This document shows, in pieces, positions 55,505 to 64,000 of a stretch of DNA of 64,000 bases. The stretch is from Saccopteryx bilineata (taxonomy: Eukaryota; Chordata; Mammalia; Chiroptera; Emballonuridae): NCBI RefSeq assembly GCF_036850765.1, contig NC_089495.1, forward strand, positions 202,307,847 through 202,371,846, read 5' to 3'. Numbering within the stretch: position 1 is the first letter of the stretch; each line of letters starts with the position of its first letter. The translations under genes and the position numbers were made by a program. The notes under the pieces are model-generated. The model saw only the letters and a program-made list of their open reading frames with translations, was not told where the DNA came from and searched no databases.

Positions 55505-55822
55505 CAGTCTGACCACGTGGTGACGCCGTGGATAGAGCGTCAACCCGGGTCGCTGATGTTCGAACCCCTGAGGTCGCCAGCTTGAGTGCAGGGTCATTGG
55601 CTTGAGCATGGGATCACAGACATGACCCCATGGTCGCTGGCTTGAAGCCCAGGGTCACTGGCTTGGCTGGAGCCTCCACACTCCTTCTCTTCAAGCCACA
55701 TATGAGAAACAATCAGTGAACAACTCAAGTTTCGTAACTACGCGTTGATGCTTCTCATCTTTCTCCTTTCTTGTCTCTGTCTCTTTCTCCCCCTAAGAAA
55801 GAAAGAAAGGAAGAAAGAAAAG
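55505..55822 (+). mobile_element. SINE-C copy
   Basis: 'gtctgaccacgtggtgacgccgtgg', 'gaacccctgaggtcgccagcttgag', 'gttgatgcttctcatc', tail (gaaa)n. Confidence 0.92.
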
Positions 55823-55917
55823 CAGGGTTTGGACATGGGCTAGTAACTTGTGGAAATCGAGAGTTTTGGCATCGTGCAGAAACAGCTCCCCAGTAGTAAC
55901 GGCTGGCATTTTTTTTT

Positions 55918-56136
55918 AATTTTTAATTTTTATTTTATTTATTCACTTTTAGAGAGCAGAGACAGAGCGGGAGAGAGAGGAGAGAGAGACAGAGAGAGAG
56001 AGAGAGAGAAGGGGGGAGGAGCTGGAAGCATCAACTCCCATATGTACCTTGACCAGGCAAGCCCAGGGTTTCGAACCGGCGACCTCAGCATTTCCAGGTC
56101 GACGCTTTATCCACTGCGCCACCACAGGTCAGGCCA
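55918..56136 (-). mobile_element. SINE-B copy, first of a pair at one target
   Basis: Young copy with head ccaccacaggtcaggc. Target word gctggcattttttttt at 55902-55917 on the left and 56137-56152 on the right. Confidence 0.95.
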
Positions 56137-56152
56137 GCTGGCATTTTTTTTT

Positions 56153-56556
56153 ATTTTTTTATTTTTTTTTTTCATTTTTCTGAATCTGGAAACAGGGAGA
56201 GACAGTCAGACAGACTCCCGCATGCGCCCGACCAGGATCCACCCGGCACGCCCACCAGGGGCGGTGCTCTGCCCCCCAGGGGGCGATGCTCTGCCCATCC
56301 TGGGCGTCGCCATATTGCGACCAGAGCCACTCTAGCGCCTGAGGCAGAGGCCACAGAGCCATGCCCAGCGCCCGGGCCATCTCTGCTCCAATGGAGCCTT
56401 GGCTGCGGGAGGGGAAGAGAGAGACAGAGAGGAAAGCGCGGCGGAGGGGTGGAGAAGCAAATGGGCGCTTCTCCTGTGTGCCCTGGCCGGGAATCGAACC
56501 CGGGTCCTCCGCACGCTAGGCCGACGCTCTACCGCTGAGCCAACCGGCCAGGGCTG
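56153..56556 (-). mobile_element. SINE-A copy, second of the pair, youngest subfamily
   Basis: Full head ccaaccggccagggc. Its left target copy is the right target copy of the SINE-B; a third gctggcatttttt follows at 56557-56569. Confidence 0.96.
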
Positions 56557-56701
56557 GCTGGCATTTTTTGAGCACACCCTTTCTGTGGTGCACTTTATAA
56601 GCACCATTTGAATTTTGCATTTTACAGCAGTCTTCCCTGTGAGATAGGTAATATTTCCATCCTCGTTTTACAAATGAAGAAATTAAGGCTCTGAAAGGTG
56701 G

Positions 56702-57189
56702 TGTGTTAATTTCCTACAGCTGCTGTAACAACTTACCACAAACTCATTGGCTTAAAACAACAGAAATTTATTCTCTCATAGTATTGGAGGCCAGAAATCA
56801 GTTCCACTGAGCTGAAATCAAGGTGTTAGCAGGGTCATCCTCCTTCTGAAGGCTCTAGGTGAGAATCTGTTCCTTGTTCCTTTCAGTTCGTTTCTGGTGG
56901 CTGCTGGCATTCCTTGGCTTGTAGCCACATCACTGCAGTCTCTACCTCTATGGTCACGTTGCCTTCTCCTCTTTCATCTGAGTCTATGTGCCCTCTGCCT
57001 CCCTTTTGTAAGAGTACATACACATGATTACATTTAGGGCCCACCTGGATCGTCTAGTATACTCCATCTGGAGATCCTTAATCTGATTGCAGCTTCAGAA
57101 TCCTTTTCTGCTATGTTAAAGTGATATTCATAGATTCCAGGAATTGGGGTGTAGCTATCTTTTGGGAGCCCACTATTTAGCCTACCAGT
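56702..57189 (+). mobile_element. MaLR-type LTR (MLT1/MST-like), solitary
   Basis: 'tgtgttaatttcctacagctgctgtaacaa', 'tggcttaaaacaacagaaatttatt', 'gaaatcaaggtgttagcaggg', 'ggcattccttggcttgtagccac' and 'catgattacatttagggcccacc' follow the ERVL-MaLR LTR order. No internal retroviral gene is attached. An old, inert copy. Confidence 0.88.
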
Positions 57190-57389
57190 CAGGTAACGTA
57201 GTCAGGCTTACACAGTACATACGGCATCCTGGATTGGAACCCAAGCCTGCCAGACTCTAGCGCCCATGCTCTTAATCACTGCTTTGCGTTGCCTGCAAAG
57301 ATCATTACCAAAAACTGTGGCTCTAGCATGAGCATTAAGATTGTTCACTGAAGCACTCTTTCCTTCTTTTTCTAACGTGCATAGCATCA

Positions 57390-57488
57390 CCTGTCACGTA
57401 GCACTGAACCTACGTGTCCTTTAGTATCTCTGTATATGATGGTTCTGATTCAGTTAAATTGTTAGCTCCTAGAAGACAGAGACTGTAC
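57390..57488 (+). repeat. L2 relic
   Basis: 'tgttagctcctagaagacagagactgtaccc' is the sense L2 phrase. Confidence 0.6.
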
Positions 57489-57489
57489 C

Positions 57490-58010
57490 CTTTTTAAAAT
57501 AAGTATGCAATTTTATGCAACCATCACCACTATCTAATTCCAAAACATTTTCATCACCTCAGAAGAAACTTCATGCCCATTAACAGTCACTCCCCATTCC
57601 CCATTCCCCCCACCCCCTGGCAGCCACTACTCTACTTTCTGTCTCTATGGATTTACCTACTCTGGGCATTTCATATAAATGCAATCACATTATATGTGGC
57701 CTTTTGCCTCTGGTTCCGGTCACTTAGCATAATGTTTTCAAGGTTCATCCATATTGTAGCGTGTCTCAGTACTTTCACTTTTTCTAGTCTTGTATGGATT
57801 ATAGCACATTTCCTTATCTATCCATCAGTTCATAGGCATTGGGTTGTTTTCATTGTTTGGCTTTTATGAATAATGGTGCTATGAACATTCACATACGAGC
57901 ATTTGTCTGACCATATGTTTTCATTTGGGGGGGTATTTACCTAGGAGTGGAATTGCTGGGTCATATGGTGACTCTATGTTGAGCTTTTTGAGCAACTCAG
58001 ATATTTTGTC
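57490..58010 (-). mobile_element. Old L1, antisense
   Basis: 'caaccatcaccactatctaattccaaaac', 'ggcagccactactctac', 'cttagcataatgttttcaagg', 'gagtggaattgctgggtcatatgg'. No frame survives. Confidence 0.9.
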
Positions 58011-58149
58011 TTACATCAAGTTATTTGAATTCCTAGCATTGTTCATTTGTTCATAAAGAAATAATATTTTCACCATATGTCGTCTTAATCATATCTCTCA
58101 TCTTGTTGCCAAATAAATATTTGCATCCATAATTTTCAACAGTAAAGAG

Positions 58150-58292
58150 AAAGGATGGTATGGTATGATGAAGGAAGTTCTGGCCAGGCCAGCCACTCTC
58201 TGGGTGAACTTGAGTGAGTCAAATCTCACCTCTCTGGGGAGGAGAGCTAGATGATTTCTAAATTCTCTTCCAGACTTAACATTCTGCAACTC
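58150..58292 (+). repeat. MIR-type relic
   Basis: 'gctagatgatttctaaattctcttccagacttaacattctgc' is the typical end of the MIR3/THER-like group. Confidence 0.6.
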
Positions 58293-58459
58293 TGTGGGCG
58301 TCTGAAAAGCTAGCCTTGTGTTAAATCCCAGAGCTTGTGTTCTGTTTATTTAGCAGTTCATCATTCTCTGTCTTATTTCTGTTCCCAGACACAAACAGGG
58401 TTTTGCCCATCGATCCATCCGTTTTGTTGTGGCCTGCTAGCTTCTACGTAGTATTCTGT

Positions 58460-58720
58460 GCCTAGCCTCTAGGCACTGGAAATGCAAAGATAATGAAGGC
58501 ACTGTCCCTGACTTCCAAATCTAGAAGAAGACACATATGTTTAAACAGGTGATTATGGTAGAGATTATGGTACTTAAAATTTGCTGAAAAGACCTGGAGG
58601 AGGAAAGCTTGGGGTAGGTGACATTCAGGCTGTGTCTTTTCAGATAAGTGTGGCCAGACAGGAAGAGCGTCCCTGGCAGGGAAGCAGTGCGGGTGAAGGC
58701 AGAGTGATAGGAGAGGACCA
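58460..58720 (-). repeat. L2 relic
   Basis: 'aggcactggaaatgcaaagataatgaaggcactgtccctgac' and 'aggtgacattcaggctg' follow the complement of L2. Confidence 0.7.
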
Positions 58721-58900
58721 AGCCTGCTGGCCTCCACCTGGGGCATTTCCCCTTCTGTTCCTGCGGTGGTGAAAGCACACTCTCTATCCACACTGACTCC
58801 ACATGAGTATCCAGTATTCACACTCACTGACTCAGAGGTCTGCAAAGTAACATATTTTGTCTAAGTCCTGGCCACCTGTAGATCTTCTTCCCTGTTTCTT

Positions 58901-59259
58901 TTCTTTTTCTTTCTTTTTATTCTTTTCCAAGTAAGGGGAGAGGAGACAGTAAAACAGACTCCTGTATGCGCCCGACCAGGATCCACCTGGTAACCCCCAT
59001 CTGGAGCCCATGCTCTGCCTATCTGGGGCCATGTTTGCAACCAAGCTATTTTTAGCACCTGAGTCAGAGACTCCACAGAATCATCCTCAGTCCCTGGGGC
59101 TGATGCGCTCTAAACAATCGAACCATGGCTGTGTGTGTGTGTGGGGGGGAGGTGGTTCTCCAGACGGTCACTTTTCCTGTGTGCCCTGTCTGAGAATCAA
59201 ACCCAGGACTTCCACATGCCGGGCCGATGCTCTACCACTGAGCCAATTGTCCAGGGCTT
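58901..59259 (-). mobile_element. Old SINE-A relative
   Basis: 'gtatgcgcccgaccaggatccacctggtaacccccatctgg' and the head 'ctgagccaattgtccagggc'. The duplication tcttccctgtttctt (58886-58900, 59260-59274) is exact despite the body divergence. It contains (GT)n near 59131-59143. Confidence 0.9.
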
Positions 59260-59274
59260 TCTTCCCTGTTTCTT

Positions 59275-59865
59275 AAGGGGTCTTCAGACTCAATTTCACC
59301 AAATATCTAAAGAGCCTTGGTCAAGATTTGGGTTTTCTCCATAGCATCAGCTTAGTTTGGGCTCTCACAAATGCCCTCTCGTTCTCGTTTTAGTTACATA
59401 AAAATATTAGCAACGTAAAATTTTACAAGTGATCAGCATAGCACAAACTAAATTTCTAACCTTTGACTAGAAACATATATGGAAGGCTTTGTGTTTGAAA
59501 GTGCCCCCTTCCCAGCCTCCTAGCCTTCATGAGAGGTCATTGTATAGTTCTTTCCATGGTCACTGTTCTCTTCCCTTTTACTGGAGGGCAAAACTAGGGC
59601 AGAGAAATAATTTTTATTCACTTCTGAAAGGTTACAGTAATAAAGAAACTCTTGTTAACATCAGAGAACGTTGCAGCCAAGAGTTTTCACAGTCTGGCAT
59701 TGTTTATTTTACATGTAATTTGGAACCTTCTGCACTCTTAAAATATTGGCACAAAAATGTTTTAACTGTTGAAGTACTTCATTGCACAGCAGTAGTGTGG
59801 TGTCAGAGGGGCAGCAGGGCTCTGGAGAGCCGTTTTCCCTGTTCCTGTTGGAGAGAAAAATGGTA
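59275..59865. other. Intron 7, nothing recognised
   Basis: AT-rich. The 165-codon frame 59489-59986 ends in the translated dinucleotide repeat and has no domain. Confidence 0.4.
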
Positions 59866-59868
59866 TAA

Positions 59869-59870
59869 GC

Positions 59871-59901
<31 letters not shown>

Positions 59902-59945
59902 CGCAAGCATGCATGCATGTCCGCTTGTGCACACGTGTGTGTGCA
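59869..59945. repeat. (GT)n-(GC)n-(GCAT)n compound repeat
   Basis: gtgtgt runs into gcgcgcgcgcgc, then gcatgcatgcatg and cacacgtgtgtgtgc. Alternating purine-pyrimidine over most of its length. Confidence 0.92.
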
Positions 59946-60164
59946 TTCACGTTCGCTCGTGTGTTTATGAACCTCTCTGCATTTAGAATTAAGAAGTTGG
60001 TCCTGATGAACTTACATGTTTTTCTTTAACAGTGAGAATGGTATAGCAGTCCCGCTTCCCTGTTGCCATGTTGCCGGAAAGTACAGTGCTTCTCTTATTT
60101 GATGTTATTCCTTATCCCCTTTGTGCCTCACACGCACTTTATCGTTTCACTGTTTCTTGTTACT

Positions 60165-60345
60165 TCTGTTGTGGTTGAGACGTGTACTATGGGCCAGACT
60201 CTGTGCCAGGCATCTCTCAGACAGCGTCTCATTGAATTTAACAGGTTGCCTCGTTACAGAGGCGAGTGTCCCCATTTTGCAGCTGAGGAACACTGAGGGG
60301 CAGAAAAGTCCCAAGGACCTGGCGGTGGCCACCGTAGTAAGTCAC
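60165..60345 (-). repeat. MIR relic
   Basis: 'actatgggccagactctgtgccaggcatctc', 'ccccattttgcagctgaggaacactgagggg'. Confidence 0.85.
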
Positions 60346-60805
60346 AAGTCTATGTCTGACTGATTTTTAAAATTTTTGCTATTTTGGCCTCACTACATAC
60401 GTGCCTTTTATTGTGAGCCAACTTGAACCTATTTTTGGAAGTAAGTTGAATATGAATAATGAATGAGCAAGCAAACTAATGACTAAGCCATCCACCGATA
60501 GGAGCAAGGTCGCCTGTGTTAGTCAGGTAATAGTACGCAGAATATGGAGCAGCGAGTGCAGGACCCCTCAGCCCCTCTTTGCCCAGAGAGAGCCCTGTTC
60601 CCTTTTGGAAGACACTTACCTTTGGCTTCTTGACCCATAGGAACAGTCCCTGTGATGGAGGATCCAAATTAGTACGTTTATGTGATTTTGGACCAGGGAA
60701 ACAGCCCTTTCCCCCCATATTTAGTGAGGGCTCCCTTTCTGTTCTCCTCTAAGATGTGGGTATTTGGTACTAAAATGTCCAAAGGCCAGCACTTAGTTTC
60801 CCAAG
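60346..60805. other. Intron 7, nothing recognised
   Basis: No repeat or coding signal. Confidence 0.35.
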
Positions 60806-60807
60806 TA

Positions 60808-61028
60808 GTTATTTCCTATCACATGAGCTTTGGAGCCAGGGAGACCTGGGTTCTGACCCCAGCTCTGCCGTAGTTGGCCTGGAGATCCTGGGCAAGTCTC
60901 TCTACCTCTCGTTGTCCCCGTTCCTTCTTCTGTAACACACGCCACGCGCAGTGTGTGGCTTAAACAGTAGGATGCTTGTAAAGACTTAGCACATCGCCTG
61001 GCACACTTTTGGCGCCTGATAAATTGGG
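60808..61028 (+). repeat. MIR relic
   Basis: 'tttggagccagggagacctgggttctgaccccagctctgccg', 'atcctgggcaagtctc', 'catcgcctggcacac'. Confidence 0.9.
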
Positions 61029-61039
61029 CACTGTATTAG

Positions 61040-61215
61040 ACCTTTTCTGTGGCACCTGACAAAGGCTGCCTTATTCATAATGATTTATGTATACGTCTGT
61101 CAGGCCCCGCTGGATTCTGGCTTTCTAGAGGACGGAGATCGTTATCTTTCATCCTCGTGTCCCCTGTGCTGCCTGGCTTGGGTCACGGGCATAGCAGGCA
61201 CTCGGGCGATGCTGG
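61040..61215 (+). repeat. Probable L2 relic
   Basis: 'tttctagaggacggagatcgttatctttcatcctcgtgtcccctgtgctgcctgg', 'catagcaggcactcgg'. Confidence 0.6.
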
Positions 61216-62685
61216 CCGGCTCTCTCGGGATGACTTGGACAGAGCAGGGCGGGCACGAATGTTTTAGTTTCTCCATCTGAACCTGGGGACATAGTAACCC
61301 CTTATTTTGAAGCCTTTGAGGACAATTTAAAACGATATGTGTGAAGTGTTTGGAGCCCTTTGAAAGGAGGGTACTGGGGGAAATTAATGGTGTTTTTGCT
61401 GTTCTTGGGAAAGCCCTTTGTGGTTCCCAGCGAATAAATTACTTGGAGTGAGTTTTCTAACACCTCCTACTCTGCTCTGCTCACTGAGACTTTTTTTTTT
61501 TAATAACTGCTTTAATGCTTCTTTGCTCTGGCTTATAAAGATATATATTTTTGGTTTTGGACTTTTGACCCCTTTCTGCTCCCAAGAGAGAAATTTCTAT
61601 CAGAATAATAAAAGGTGTAAACTGTGTGTGTTGCCCCTTTTCTGGGCCTGAGCAGCTCAGCTGCTGGGGTTAAGAATCAGCAAGCCTGTGGTTTATGCCT
61701 GCTTTCGGGAGGAGTCGGGGATGGTTCCCATCAAGTGCCCAGTGGCCTTCCCGGTGTCGCCCACACTGTTCCTTTGCATCCCTGCCCCATGCCCATTTGC
61801 TAAGTTTCTCCAGCTCTCAAGTGAACCCTGTTGTCTTTGGTGTGTGGGGTTTGTGTATTTATGGCCATACCTCTCCTCTTTCAAAGACAGAAAATGTTTA
61901 TAGTCTGTTGTGCTTTAGGTCCCGAGCGGTGCCACCGGCCAGAGGAAGAGCCTTCGTCTAGAGGAGATGGCGGGGGTGGGGAGCTGAAAGCCACTTACTA
62001 GTCTCGGAGCCAGAAGAGTAGGGACTCTTCTAGTGACTTGGTTCCACTGTTGACCAGCAGGCTCAGGTGCAGAGCTGGACCAGGTTATTTCTCAGGACCC
62101 TTCCAGCTTGGCAAGAAATCTGTGAGAGAAGAATATTCCAACCCATGTAGAATTTGCAAGAGTGAATAGCAGTTTGCCAGACTAGCTGTTTGTCTCTAAG
62201 CCGCTCTTGCCCTGGGCCTATTGGGCTGGGATGACTGGCTGCCTCCCTGTGTCCGCACTCAGAGGCCCAGGAGAGACTGATGGTGTGGGGTCATATGTGG
62301 AGCTCAGAACATGCTAGCGTTGTCTGGTCTGAAGCAGTGGGTGCACATAGATGTCAGAATCCCACCTGGTGGTGACCCCTGGGCCTGTGTAATAGAAGTC
62401 CAGACTGCTCTGGCTGATGGCAGGAAGTCCCAGTCGTGGCTAGACCTAGCTGGTCAGAATTACAAAGCGGTCAGTGTTTATATATATTTTATGTACTTAA
62501 AGTGGCCTGCAATCTTCTAGAAGCTTGACGGCCACAATGATGGCCTCTTTCCAATTGAGGACACTTCATTCTGGCCAGAAAAATGGCTCGTTTAGTGACA
62601 TATTACAGCAGAGCAGAGGCCAAACTCACCGCTGATTCATCCTGTTGCTTTTCCATTCCATCACACTGTCACCTTTGCCGTCCCC
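61216..62685. other. Intron 7, 1.5 kb without firm repeats
   Basis: A MIR-like scrap at 62060-62135 ('ggacccttccagcttggcaagaaatctgtg') is the only hint of a repeat. Frames of 60-90 codons have no motifs. Confidence 0.4.
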
Positions 62686-62689
62686 TCGA

Positions 62690-62825
62690 GCTGCCACACA
62701 CGCCCTCCATTTGTATTTGTCTTACAGACCTTTTCTGACCTTTCTCTCTGAAGGTCAGTTCCAGTGTCCAGCACAGTGCTTAGCACATAATAGGTTATCA
62801 AATGTTAGTGAATGAGGGGCTGAAC
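62690..62825 (+). repeat. L2 3' end relic
   Basis: 'atttgtcttacagaccttttctgacc' and 'cagcacagtgcttagcacataataggttatcaaatg'. Confidence 0.7.
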
Positions 62826-63890
62826 TCAGTCTATTCCTGACACATTTTCTAGAGGCAATTCTCTATCGCTGCCTTCCCTGATTAAGTAATTAATGCTGAA
62901 TTGTTAATGGATGCCGATAGGATAATGGTTTAATGGTCTCAGATAACACCTGCATTATAATGAGGGCTTTCTGTAAAGTCACGAATTCTAGAAAAGGTGT
63001 GATTGCAGTAGCACTTTGAGGAGCCCTTGAGGTGATGCCCCGCACTCTGTGTCCTCCCACAACGTGGGCAGTTGCCCACCTTTCTCCTGTGGCTTAAACC
63101 CTTCCCTGGGCACTGCCAGAGAAGGATGGATGGCTTCTGCGAACGTCTGGATGGCTACATGAAGAGGTGCTGGTAGCTCAGGGGTCAGACCTAGGGCACA
63201 GTAGAGCCAGACGCTGAGTGCAGCTGCCCCGCGTGTGCTGTGTTTCCGGGCCCATTGGGGAGGCAGCTGGAACGCCTTCGTCCCTGTCATTTCCCTGAAA
63301 TGCTGGGTGAGCGACCCTGTGGGGTTGGTTAGAACTGAGGGGGCCTGGCAGAAAGGCGGGACTTCTTTCTCCATGTCATCTGTTCAGCTGACCTCTTCCG
63401 AGTGGTGGTGATAGTTGCCATAAGTGACTTTGGTCCTTTGGTCCTCAGAAGAGCAGGAGAGACTACAAAGCATCCTTCTTTGAAACAACGACTGGCAGGC
63501 CTCAGTTGCTTACCTGTGCACAGGTCCAGCCTCATCGAGACTCCCTGTCAGCTGCTGCCCTGGTCCCCCCGCCACTCAACGCTCCGGGTCTCAGATCCGT
63601 CCTGCAGATCATCCGGCAGCTGGGCTCCTCTGCCTGTACACTGACCGCTATGTGAGGTACCCAGCGTGCAGAAACCCACCATGGCTCCCTGGGGCCAGCT
63701 GGGTGGGCACCGTCCCCCTTCACCTGTCCTCATGGCTCTCTGGCTCACCATCACTCCTGTCTCTCTGCCTGCAGAACTTTTCTCCCAGTCTCTGCCTGTC
63801 CGCACCCTACTAATTCCTCCTGCAACCTTCCCGAATCATTCCAGATCTTACATGTGCGTCTTTTTCTACCCATATGATAATTTATTTATT
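62826..63890. other. Intron 7, nothing recognised
   Basis: Moderately GC-rich. The frame 63374-62988 (-), 128 codons, and shorter frames nearby show no known protein. Confidence 0.4.
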
Positions 63891-63892
63891 TA

Positions 63893-64000
63893 TTTTTTTT
63901 TTTTTTCTGAAACTGGAAACGGGGAGAGACAGTCAGACAGACTCTCGCATGCGCCCGACCGGGATCCACCCGGCACGCCCACCAGGGGCGAAGCTCTGCC
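63893..64000 (-). mobile_element. SINE-A copy, cut by the window edge
   Basis: 'ctgaaactggaaacggggagag' through 'ccaccaggggcgaagctctgcc'. The word gaagctctgcc is shared with the copy at 2134, suggesting the same subfamily. Confidence 0.94.

Noticed and set aside
56702..57189. Retroviral gene remains
   Set aside because: Only a solitary MaLR-type LTR is seen; no gag, pol or env sequence adjoins it.
59489..59986. 165-codon plus frame
   Set aside because: It ends in a translated GT/GC repeat, lacks a domain, and has no splice or promoter context.

Overview
The window is mammalian nuclear DNA from a bat. It holds no bacterial, phage or viral gene. The only protein-coding gene is an internal part of UQCC1 (ubiquinol-cytochrome c reductase complex assembly factor 1, the CBP3 homologue) on the + strand. 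Six coding exons with good splice sites lie at 1321-1428, 13243-13338, 14275-14382, 22143-22215, 28048-28105 and 44230-44338. Together they give exactly 184 in-frame codons, about residues 9-192 of a protein of about 300 residues. Exon 1 must lie left of the window. The last exons lie to the right, because intron 7 is still open at base 64000. UQCC1 protein acts with UQCC2 in mitochondria on newly made cytochrome b, early in complex III assembly.

Everything else is intron, and mostly transposon. I recognise about 43 tRNA-derived SINE copies and use four working labels. SINE-A has a GC-rich body of about 380 bp and a head beginning GGCCCTGGCCGGTTGGCTCA. SINE-B is about 200 bp, head GCCTGACCTGTGGTGGCGCA. 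SINE-C is about 330 bp, head GCCTGACCAGGCGGTGGCGC, with a body of repeated 'caagccagcgacc' phrases. SINE-D is an older Ves-like family, head GCCCTGGCTGGGTAGCTCAG. This repertoire points to a bat, and from memory most likely a horseshoe-bat relative (Rhinolophoidea, Rhin-1-like SINEs). Family and genus are inference.

Other mobile DNA comprises antisense L1 fragments of several ages, L2, MIR and CR1/L3 relics, a MaLR (MLT1-like) LTR, two Tigger elements, MER5A/Charlie relics and four hAT elements. Three of the hAT copies are well preserved, and one is a SPIN-like hairpin. All four have 8-bp target duplications of the form nnnTAnnn, which fits the Buster group of hAT transposases.

Layout: 1-1320 intron 1; 1429-13242 intron 2 (very SINE-rich); 13339-14274 intron 3 (936 bp, mostly SINE); 14383-22142 intron 4 (nested L1); 22216-28047 intron 5 (two hAT elements); 28106-44229 intron 6 (SPIN, CR1/L3 relic, two repeat-poor blocks); 44339-64000 intron 7 (two SINEs in one target, a MaLR LTR, repeat-poor blocks). 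From knowledge of the human locus, UQCC1 lies beside GDF5 and its introns carry GDF5 enhancers. The repeat-poor, high-complexity blocks near 28.2-28.7, 34.2-35.7 and 48.4-48.9 kb are therefore reasonable places to look for conserved regulatory DNA, but nothing in the sequence proves this. I found no new biological system. The most informative features are the SINE placed against the intron 3 branch site, the repeated use of one target by two SINEs, and the hAT set.
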